This document shows, piece after piece, positions 6,531 through 10,559 of a stretch of 10,559 bases of DNA; position 1 is the first letter of the stretch; every line of letters starts with the position of its first letter. The notes under the pieces are model-generated. The model did not search any database. It was not told where the DNA came from and saw nothing but the letters and a program-made list of their open reading frames with translations. Made by a program: the position numbers and the translations under genes. Source of the stretch: Bacteroidales bacterium UBA2939 (GTDB lineage Bacteria > Bacteroidota > Bacteroidia > Bacteroidales > P3); the NCBI GenBank assembly GCA_002349055.1, contig DECD01000033.1, forward strand, positions 1-10,559. Direction: 5' to 3'.

Positions 6531-7315
6531 CCCACGTACTGGCTGACGGGGCCGAAGTCGAAGCCGTCGACCACCACGCGGTTTTTCGTCGTGCGGCCAA
6601 GGAAGCAGCAGTTCAACCGCGCGTCGTCCATTTTGAGGAGGAAGGCATCGTCCTGGCTCTCGGGCAGCGCCACCACATAGCGGCCGGGTTCTTCGCCGAA
6701 GAGGAAGGCGTCGAGGCGCACCTCGCGCGGCACAAGGATGTCGTAGCCCAGCGGCGCGGTGAACCGCAGCAGCGAGCAGAAGAGACCCCCCTGCCCCACC
6801 GGCAGCTGCTCCAGCACCATCCCGTTGGCCATCAAGGCCGAGAGAATCATCTCGATATACTGGCAGTCCTCCTCGTGGCCTTCGGCGGCCATGGGTTGCT
6901 CCACCAGATGGAGACAACGCCGCGCATACTCCGAATCGACGAACTCGGCGCTGACATTGCCCACCATGTAGAGGAGCAATCCCGTGCTAGAAAGACTAGA
7001 TTTTCTAGAGAGACTAGAATTACTAGATGAAATCGCTTTCGCGATTTCGAGGCATTCTTTCACCTTGGGTTCGCGGATGGCGCGGTGGTCGGCGGTGCCG
7101 GAGTAGAGATAGTCATTGCGTTCCACCATGTGGTGCTGGCCGCGCAGCCAGCCGTAGAGGCTCTGCTGCTTGCCGTTGCTCTCCCACATAGCCAAGAGTG
7201 TCGACAACTCGTCGATGGTGGGCTGGCGGCCTATGATGTCAAGCACCTCGTCGTAGGCTTGCCGCGAGATGCCCATGGCCTCCACCTGATCGAAGTCAAT
7301 CGTCGGCTCACTCAT
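6527..7315 (-). CDS. PurL/AIR-synthase-related protein, truncated relative to PurL
   Basis: The protein has 262 aa with an ATG at 7315. The N-terminal part (PTIDELSTLLAMWESN) resembles the linker domain of phosphoribosylformylglycinamidine synthase (PurL: PTxxELxMxxxMWSEH). The C-terminal part (GQGGLFCSLL ... LFGEEPGRYVVALP ... FLGRTT ... VVVDG) resembles a PurmM/PurL C-terminal AIRS domain. The first AIRS ATP-binding domain, the catalytic MWSEHC histidine and the glutaminase domain are all missing, so it is probably not a purine-synthesis enzyme; Bacteroidales genomes carry such AIR synthase-related proteins of unknown role. Between the halves, residues 96-111 are a Ser-rich stretch encoded by five 9-bp CTAG repeats. 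The start overlaps the phosphatase stop by 8 nt (translational coupling likely). Its stop lies in the same CTAG as the permease stop. Confidence 0.6.
   Translation of the reverse strand: MSEPTIDFDQVEAMGISRQAYDEVLDIIGRQPTIDELSTLLAMWESNGKQQSLYGWLRGQHHMVERNDYLYSGTADHRAIREPKVKECLEIAKAISSSNSSLSRKSSLSSTGLLLYMVGNVSAEFVDSEYARRCLHLVEQPMAAEGHEEDCQYIEMILSALMANGMVLEQLPVGQGGLFCSLLRFTAPLGYDILVPREVRLDAFLFGEEPGRYVVALPESQDDAFLLKMDDARLNCCFLGRTTKNRVVVDGFDFGPVSQYVG
6987..7031. repeat. Five tandem 9-bp repeats, CTAGAnnnn, in frame
   Basis: CTAG begins at 6987, 6996, 7005, 7014 and 7023, an exact 9-bp period. The units read CTAGAAAGA, CTAGATTTT, CTAGAGAGA, CTAGAATTA and CTAGATGAA. Only the CTAGA core is kept while the other four positions differ. 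In the gene on the minus strand each unit encodes three residues, starting TCT-AG(n), hence Ser-Ser or Ser-Arg plus one variable residue. CTAG is normally a scarce tetranucleotide in bacteria, so five in 40 bp is striking. Confidence 0.85.
7029..7048 (-). repeat. Perfect 8-bp hairpin with GAAA tetraloop next to the CTAG array
   Basis: GAAATCGC (7029-7036) and GCGATTTC (7041-7048) are perfect inverted copies around TTTC. On the coding (minus) strand the RNA would be an 8-bp stem capped by GAAA, a very stable GNRA loop. It directly precedes the repeat array in the mRNA and encodes EIAKAI of the PurL-like protein, so hairpin plus array may be one inserted unit. Confidence 0.7.
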
Positions 7316-7781
7316 TCTTCAGCTTCTCGAACAGAGCCACGCAGCCGCTGTAGAGGTCGTCCCAGGCGATGTTGAACTTGCGCGTGTACCAAGGGTCGGA
7401 GACATCGCGCCCGTGATGCTTGGTGTCGGAAGCGGGCGTGTGGTCGAGCAGGAGCGAGAGCTTCCCTTCGGGGTCGCCGCCGAAGAGGGCCAGCATGTTG
7501 CGCATATTGGCGGCATCCATGCCGACAATCATGTCCCAGCGGTCGTAGTCCTCGGCCGTCAGCTGACGGGCCGTCTTGCCGGGGCAGCCGATGCCATGCT
7601 CGGCCAGCGTGCGCTTGGCCAGAGGGTAGACAGGGTTGCCCAATTCTTCGTCGCTTGTGCCCGCCGATGCAATCTCAAAAGACTCTTCCATTCCCGCTGT
7701 ACGAACCAATTTCTTCAAAATAAACTCCGCCATAGGGCTGCGGCAGATATTACCATGACAAACAAAAAGTATTTTTTTCAT
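7308..7781 (-). CDS. Low-molecular-weight protein tyrosine phosphatase
   Basis: The protein has 157 aa. The start is the ATG at 7781 (MKKILFVCHGNICRSPMAEF), because the P-loop Cys must lie about 8 residues from the N-terminus; the few codons upstream run into the promoter. The active-site motif C-H-G-N-I-C-R-S (CX5R, nucleophile C9, R15) is intact. The acid/base Asp is in DPWYTR near the C-terminus, as in the family. The enzyme is cytoplasmic and removes phosphate from tyrosine; in many bacteria it reverses tyrosine kinases of capsule or exopolysaccharide synthesis, but no such genes are in this window. The stop overlaps the start of the PurL-like gene by 8 nt, so the two form one transcription unit. 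Confidence 0.92.
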   Translation of the reverse strand: MKKILFVCHGNICRSPMAEFILKKLVRTAGMEESFEIASAGTSDEELGNPVYPLAKRTLAEHGIGCPGKTARQLTAEDYDRWDMIVGMDAANMRNMLALFGGDPEGKLSLLLDHTPASDTKHHGRDVSDPWYTRKFNIAWDDLYSGCVALFEKLKNE

Positions 7782-7785
7782 GCTG

Positions 7786-7793
7786 CAAAAATA
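7786..7793 (-). promoter_or_regulatory. -7 element of the phosphatase promoter
   Basis: On the minus strand this reads TATTTTTG followed by CAGC and then the ATG at 7781. It matches TAnnTTTG, but the place expected for TTTG (about 19-22 nt upstream) reads GGTA or similar. If used, transcription would start at or within a few bases of the ATG, giving a leaderless or nearly leaderless mRNA. Confidence 0.5.
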
Positions 7794-7801
7794 CAAATTT
7801 T

Positions 7802-7832
7802 TTTGATATTAATACCTTTATTTGTATCTTTG
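7802..7832 (+). promoter_or_regulatory. Bacteroidetes consensus promoter of the dipeptidase gene
   Basis: TTTG (7802-7805), a 19-nt spacer and TATCTTTG (7825-7832) match the consensus exactly. The start would be near 7838, leaving an AT-rich leader of about 48 nt before the ATG at 7886. It sits back to back with the phosphatase promoter in the 104-nt divergent spacer. Confidence 0.8.
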
Positions 7833-7885
7833 CAACATATTTTAACACTTAAAGCAACAAATTACATCTTGAAAATCAACCATCC

Positions 7886-8638
7886 ATGAAGAAATTACAT
7901 TTTATTTCCACAGCCTTGATGGCCGGTGCCCTGATGGTGGCTTGCAGCGGCAAAAAAGCGGAAGTCGTCCCTGTGCCGGAGCAGCAGTCGACCGACTTTG
8001 TCAACATTACGGACGTGGTGCCCGATGTCATCCTTGAGATACGCTATTTCGGCACCTACAACTTCGTCGGTGCCCGCATCGACGGCTACGAGCAGCCCAC
8101 AGCGTTGCTGACCCGCCAGGCCGCCGACAGCCTGAAGGCCGTCAGTGATGACCTTATGAAGCAGGGCTACCGCCTGAAGATTTACGATGCCTACCGTCCG
8201 CAGAAGGCCGTCGACCACTTCGTGCGTTGGGGCAAGGATGTTAAGGACACACTGATGAAGCGCTACTTCTATTCCAATGAGTGCAAGGACAGCCTCTTCA
8301 TCAAAGACTATATCGCCATACAGAGCGGCCACTCGCGCGGCTCGACGCTCGACCTGACGCTCTTCGACATGCGCACCGAGAAGGAGGTCGACATGGGCGG
8401 CACTTTCGACTGGTTCGGCCGCGAGAGCCATCCCGACTACTGTGGCAATCCCGAGTCGGGCGAATACACTGGCGAAAACGGAGCCCTCACCGCCCAGCAG
8501 TTCGAGAACCGCATGATTCTGCGCCGCGCCATGATGGCCCACGGTTTCAAGCCCTACGGCTGCGAGTGGTGGCACTTCACCCTCAAGGACGAACCTTATC
8601 CCGACACCTACTTCCAGTTCCCGGTACACGAGCTGTAA
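7886..8638 (+). CDS. VanX-like D-Ala-D-Ala dipeptidase lipoprotein (peptidase M15D)
   Basis: The protein has 250 aa. The ATG at 7886 opens a lipoprotein signal with lipobox MVAC (Cys20). The zinc site of the VanX/DdpX family is intact: H149 and D156 in SGHSRGSTLDLTL, and E227/H230 in EWWHFTL. R104 in AYRP is the substrate-binding arginine. The R104-H149, H149-D156 and E227-H230 spacings equal those recalled for VanX (R71, H116, D123, E181, H184). By family it cuts free D-Ala-D-Ala. As a lone lipoprotein outside any van cluster it more likely scavenges cell-wall dipeptide in the envelope than gives vancomycin resistance. It has its own promoter and terminator and appears monocistronic. Confidence 0.9.
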   Translation: MKKLHFISTALMAGALMVACSGKKAEVVPVPEQQSTDFVNITDVVPDVILEIRYFGTYNFVGARIDGYEQPTALLTRQAADSLKAVSDDLMKQGYRLKIYDAYRPQKAVDHFVRWGKDVKDTLMKRYFYSNECKDSLFIKDYIAIQSGHSRGSTLDLTLFDMRTEKEVDMGGTFDWFGRESHPDYCGNPESGEYTGENGALTAQQFENRMILRRAMMAHGFKPYGCEWWHFTLKDEPYPDTYFQFPVHEL

Positions 8639-8641
8639 AAC

Positions 8642-8681
8642 AAAGAGAGAGAGGCAACCAAACGGCTGCCTCTCTCTTTTT
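8642..8681. terminator. Bidirectional terminator between dipeptidase and rplS
   Basis: GAGAGAGGCA (8647-8656) pairs perfectly with TGCCTCTCTC (8667-8676), a 10-bp stem with a 10-nt loop. It is extended by A-T pairs with the flanking AAA and TTTTT (8677-8681). On the minus strand the stem is followed by TTTGTTTT, so it can end both the dipeptidase mRNA and the rplS end of the ribosomal operon. Confidence 0.88.
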
Positions 8682-8714
8682 CCAAGTATATCGCAAGGGG
8701 TTGTTGTCCGGCGT

Positions 8715-9080
8715 TTATTCTTTGACACGGATTTTCTTCTCCTTGATACGGGCCTTCTTACCGGTGAGGTCGCGCAGATAGAAGATGCGGGCGCGGCGCA
8801 CAGCACCGTGCTTGTTGACGTCGATCTGCTCGATGAACGGACTGGCGAAGGGGAAGATACGCTCCACTCCGACGCCGTTGGTGACCTTGCGGACAGTAAA
8901 GGTTTCAGTGGCTCCGCTTCCGCTGCGCTGCAAAACAACGCCCTGGAAGTTCTGGATTCTCTCTTTGTTTCCTTCCTTAATCTTGTAATGGACAGTGATG
9001 GTATCGCCAGCCTTGAACTCGGGGAACTCCTTGCGCTCCACCAGGTTCTCTACAAATTGCATGATTTCAGTTTTTCCCAT
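8715..9080 (-). CDS. rplS: 50S ribosomal protein L19
   Basis: The protein has 121 aa. Typical L19 features are FKAGDTITVHYKI, EGNKERIQNFQGVV, the FTVRKV..GVGVERIFP core, and the RRARIFYLRDLTGKKARI end. L19 sits at the 30S-50S interface. The ATG at 9080 leaves 21 residues before FKAGDT, close to the usual 19; the next ATG (9062) would leave 15. It follows rplT by 29 nt on the same strand, with no Shine-Dalgarno and an A/U-rich upstream region, as usual in Bacteroidetes. It is probably the last gene of the thrS-infC-rpmI-rplT unit, which is an uncommon place for rplS (usually with rpsP-rimM-trmD in other phyla). Confidence 0.97.
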   Translation of the reverse strand: MGKTEIMQFVENLVERKEFPEFKAGDTITVHYKIKEGNKERIQNFQGVVLQRSGSGATETFTVRKVTNGVGVERIFPFASPFIEQIDVNKHGAVRRARIFYLRDLTGKKARIKEKKIRVKE

Positions 9081-9109
9081 GACAAATAGAATTTTTATAG
9101 GTTAATAAA

Positions 9110-9454
9110 CTACTTTACCATCTTCACAACGGCGGTGAAAGCCTCGGGATTGTTCATAGCGAGGTCGGCCAGCACTTTGCGGTTAAGCTCGATGTTGTTT
9201 TTGTGAAGATTGCCCATAAAGACGGAGTACGAGATACCGTTGATGCGGCAACCGGCATTGATACGGTTAATCCACAGCGAACGGAATTCGCGCTTCTTGT
9301 TCTTTCTGTCGCGGTAGGCGTAGGTCTGACCTTTCTCCCACTTGTTCTTGGCGACGGTCCATACGTTTTTACCTCTGCCCCAATAACCTTTGGTGCGGTT
9401 GAGGATTTTCTTTCTGCGTGCTCTCGAAGCAACGGCATTGACTGATCTTGGCAT
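9110..9454 (-). CDS. rplT: 50S ribosomal protein L20
   Basis: The protein has 114 aa and full length. It starts MPRSVNAVASRARRKKILNR and holds the conserved KGYWGRGKN, YRDRKNKKREFRSLWI and RINGISYSVFM segments. L20 binds 23S rRNA early in assembly and in several bacteria represses its own operon by binding the leader RNA. It is separated from rpmI by an unusually long, structured 105-nt spacer. Confidence 0.98.
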   Translation of the reverse strand: MPRSVNAVASRARRKKILNRTKGYWGRGKNVWTVAKNKWEKGQTYAYRDRKNKKREFRSLWINRINAGCRINGISYSVFMGNLHKNNIELNRKVLADLAMNNPEAFTAVVKMVK

Positions 9455-9462
9455 AGATTTGT

Positions 9463-9543
9463 TTAATTTGTTTTTCGTTCAGGCGGCAGCCCGGCAGCTG
9501 TTACACTTTTTAAGCCTGCTGCTCTTGTTTGCTCTGGAACAAT
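9463..9543 (-). CDS. Speculative 26-codon leader peptide with ATT start between rpmI and rplT
   Basis: Seven or so bases after the rpmI stop lies AGGAG (9557-9553), then 9 nt, then ATT at 9543, which opens 26 codons ending in TAA at 9465-9463, just upstream of rplT. The peptide would be IVPEQTRAAG then LKSVTAAGLPPERKTN. The same AGGAG plus 9-nt spacing precedes the ATA start of infC in this operon. An IF3-sensitive start codon in this place could couple rplT to IF3 levels. It may be chance: there is no homology evidence. Confidence 0.2.
   Translation of the reverse strand: MVPEQTRAAGLKSVTAAGLPPERKTN
9487..9521 (-). promoter_or_regulatory. Hairpin in the rpmI-rplT spacer, possible L20 control site
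   Basis: In the mRNA CAGCAGGC (9521-9514) can pair with GCCGGGCTG (9495-9487): CAGC/GCTG and GGC/GCC around a small internal loop. This is the only GC-rich part of an otherwise A/U-rich spacer. L20 is a known autoregulator in other phyla, but the known leader families lie upstream of infC or rpmI, so a role here is inference. Confidence 0.3.
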
Positions 9544-9559
9544 GGTTAATAACTCCTGT

Positions 9560-9754
9560 TTACGCTAAAAGCATTCTCTTGACGCGCTTCTCGTCGTCGC
9601 GGCTCACGAGGGCCGTGTGGTCGAGGTTACGCTTCTGGGTCGTCTCCTTTTTGGTCAGGATGTGACTGTGATAAGCATGCTTGCGTTTGATTTTACCGGT
9701 GCCGGTGAAGGTGAAACGCTTCTTGGCAGCGGCTTTGGTCTTCATTGTAGGCAT
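9560..9754 (-). CDS. rpmI: 50S ribosomal protein L35
   Basis: The protein has 64 aa. MPTMKTKAAAKKRFTFTGTG then KIKRKHAYHSHIL, RNL and the end VKRMLLA match L35. The MPTMKT start fits the usual MPKMKT. It lies 47 nt after the infC stop in the conserved infC-rpmI-rplT order. Confidence 0.97.
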   Translation of the reverse strand: MPTMKTKAAAKKRFTFTGTGKIKRKHAYHSHILTKKETTQKRNLDHTALVSRDDEKRVKRMLLA

Positions 9755-9801
9755 TACTTTACTGTTTTTTTTAAGTTAGACTATATTATGATATACTTGG
9801 T

Positions 9802-10377
9802 TTACTTCTTAGGCGCGATAATCATCAGCATGCGCTTTCCTTCCAGACGCGGCATCTGCTCAGGCTTGCCGTATTCCAGCAGGGCCTCGGCGAACTTCAG
9901 TAGCTGTTGCTCGCCCTGCTCTTTGTATACGATGCTGCGGCCGCGGAAGAAGACGTCGACCTTCACCTTGTTGCCTTCCTTGAGGAAACGGATGGCGTGG
10001 TTGAGTTTGAACTCAAAGTCGTGGTCGTCGGTCTGCGGGCTGAGGCGTATCTCCTTGATGACAATCTTGGTCGAGTTGGCCTTGCGTTCCTTCTCGCGTT
10101 TCTTCTGCTCGTAGAGGAACTTCTGGTACTCGATGATTTTGCACACCGGCGGGTTGGCCGTGGGCGAAATCATCACCAGGTCCAGCCCCTGGTCGTAGGC
10201 ACGACGGAGAGCTTCCTTGGTGTTCATGATGGCGGGTTCCATGCCGTCGCCGACAACACGCACCATGGGCACGTCGATGCGCTCGTTGATGAGGTGGTCG
10301 GGTTCTTTGCGGACCGGGCCGCGGTTATTCCTGCCTGCGTTGGCGGTGGGAAAGCTGGGTTTGAAAGGTGCTGCTAT
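9802..10377 (-). CDS. infC: Translation initiation factor IF-3, probable ATA start
   Basis: The protein has 191 aa. Family segments seen are LINERIDVPMVRVVGDG (N-terminal domain), ISPTANPPVCKIIEY, KEIRLSPQTDDHDFEFKL, FFRGRSIV and LEGKRMLMIIAP. IF3 binds the 30S subunit, keeps 50S off and rejects non-cognate start codons. The frame has no ATG before codon 38 (10266), inside the conserved N-terminal domain, and an in-frame TAG sits at 10392-10390. ATA at 10377-10375 lies 9 nt after AGGAG (10391-10387), so translation most likely starts there, giving (M)AAPFKPSFPTANAGRNNRGP before LINERI. A GTG start at 10272 would drop LINERI. Rare AUU/AUA/AUC starts are a known hallmark of infC, used for autoregulation. 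The Shine-Dalgarno is unusual for this phylum. Confidence 0.93.
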   Translation of the reverse strand: MAAPFKPSFPTANAGRNNRGPVRKEPDHLINERIDVPMVRVVGDGMEPAIMNTKEALRRAYDQGLDLVMISPTANPPVCKIIEYQKFLYEQKKREKERKANSTKIVIKEIRLSPQTDDHDFEFKLNHAIRFLKEGNKVKVDVFFRGRSIVYKEQGEQQLLKFAEALLEYGKPEQMPRLEGKRMLMIIAPKK

Positions 10378-10457
10378 AACTTTGTTCTCCTATTTTAAAT
10401 TAGCAACTGATTAATTTTCTTATCTTTATACTATTTCTCTACTATATAATCGAACTG

Positions 10458-10490
10458 CAAAAATACAACTTTTTTTATATATGGACGAAA
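10458..10490 (-). promoter_or_regulatory. Probable infC operon promoter
   Basis: On the minus strand TATTTTTG (10465-10458) is a full -7 element, followed by CAG. A partial -33 box TTTC (10490-10487) lies 21 nt upstream. Transcription would start near 10452, giving a leader of about 75 nt before the ATA. No terminator is seen after thrS, so read-through is possible as well. Confidence 0.55.
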
Positions 10491-10497
10491 TATTTTT

Positions 10498-10559
10498 TTA
10501 TTCCTTCGGGCTGAGGGCCTTGTTGTCAATGTCCTCGCGAATCTCGGCGATGAAGTCGG
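10498..10559 (-). CDS. thrS: 3' end of threonyl-tRNA synthetase (probable)
   Basis: Only the last 20 codons plus stop are visible: DFIAEIREDIDNKALSPKE then TAA. An F-(I/V)-x-x-(I/L)-x-x-(E/D)-I-x-x-(K/R)-x-L ending is typical of the ThrS anticodon-binding domain. thrS commonly lies just upstream of infC-rpmI-rplT. Identity rests mainly on position, since so little is visible. Confidence 0.6.
   Translation of the reverse strand, partial: DFIAEIREDIDNKALSPKE

Noticed and set aside
6036..6917. 293-codon minus-strand frame overlapping the permease
   Set aside because: Arg/Gly/Ala-rich sequence without family features; it covers the junction of two well-supported convergent genes.
5987..7030. 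347-codon plus-strand frame crossing the permease end and the PurL-like gene
   Set aside because: It is His/Arg-rich with no motif, spans two supported genes on opposite strands, and is a composition artefact.
7886..8638. Vancomycin-resistance gene
   Set aside because: No vanH, vanA-type ligase or vanRS is present, and the lipoprotein signal points to another role.
7895..8938. 347-codon minus-strand frame opposite the dipeptidase
   Set aside because: It would run through the bidirectional terminator and two supported genes and has no recognisable motif.

Overview
The window looks like a chromosomal segment of a Bacteroidales bacterium of fairly high GC. The evidence is: five promoter-like sites matching the Bacteroidetes consensus (TTTG, about 19 nt, TAnnTTTG, often followed by CA); lipoproteins of families typical of this order (DUF4836-like); a BspA-type leucine-rich-repeat protein with a type IX secretion (T9SS) sorting domain; a DUF6266-like gene; and few Shine-Dalgarno sequences. 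The family or genus cannot be fixed from the sequence alone. No IS element, CRISPR array, tRNA or rRNA was seen.

Layout, left to right. (1) 3-593 (+) is the 3' part of a DUF6266-like gene. (2) 594-1038 holds no protein gene. It has a consensus promoter (632-662), a strongly folded 114-nt element (778-891) and a terminator-like AU hairpin (904-944), so it may be an independent small RNA or an attenuating leader. (3) 1039-2931 (+) is an AT-rich secreted LRR protein with a GC-richer T9SS C-terminal domain, closed by a good terminator. (4) 3132-6530 (+) is a three-gene unit: DUF4836-like lipoprotein, ABC ATPase lacking the H-loop histidine, and an FtsX/MacB-like permease. (5) 7781-6527 (-) is a two-gene unit: low-molecular-weight protein tyrosine phosphatase, then a truncated PurL/AIR-synthase-like protein carrying an unusual in-frame array of five 9-bp CTAG repeats. 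Its stop codon overlaps the stop of the permease gene. (6) 7886-8638 (+) is a VanX-like D-Ala-D-Ala dipeptidase lipoprotein with its own consensus promoter. It is separated from (7) by a bidirectional terminator. (7) 10559-8715 (-) is a translation cluster: the thrS end, infC (probable ATA start), rpmI, rplT and rplS.

How the genes may work together. The lipoprotein and ABC genes probably form an envelope system, either for lipoprotein or lipid trafficking or for mechanotransmission. The dipeptidase acts on cell-wall dipeptides in the envelope. The ribosomal cluster is housekeeping and likely autoregulated by IF3, and possibly by L20. The points most worth a second look are the folded RNA at 632-944, the 9-bp CTAG array with its adjoining hairpin, the ATA start of infC and a possible ATT-started leader peptide in the same operon, and the missing ABC histidine.
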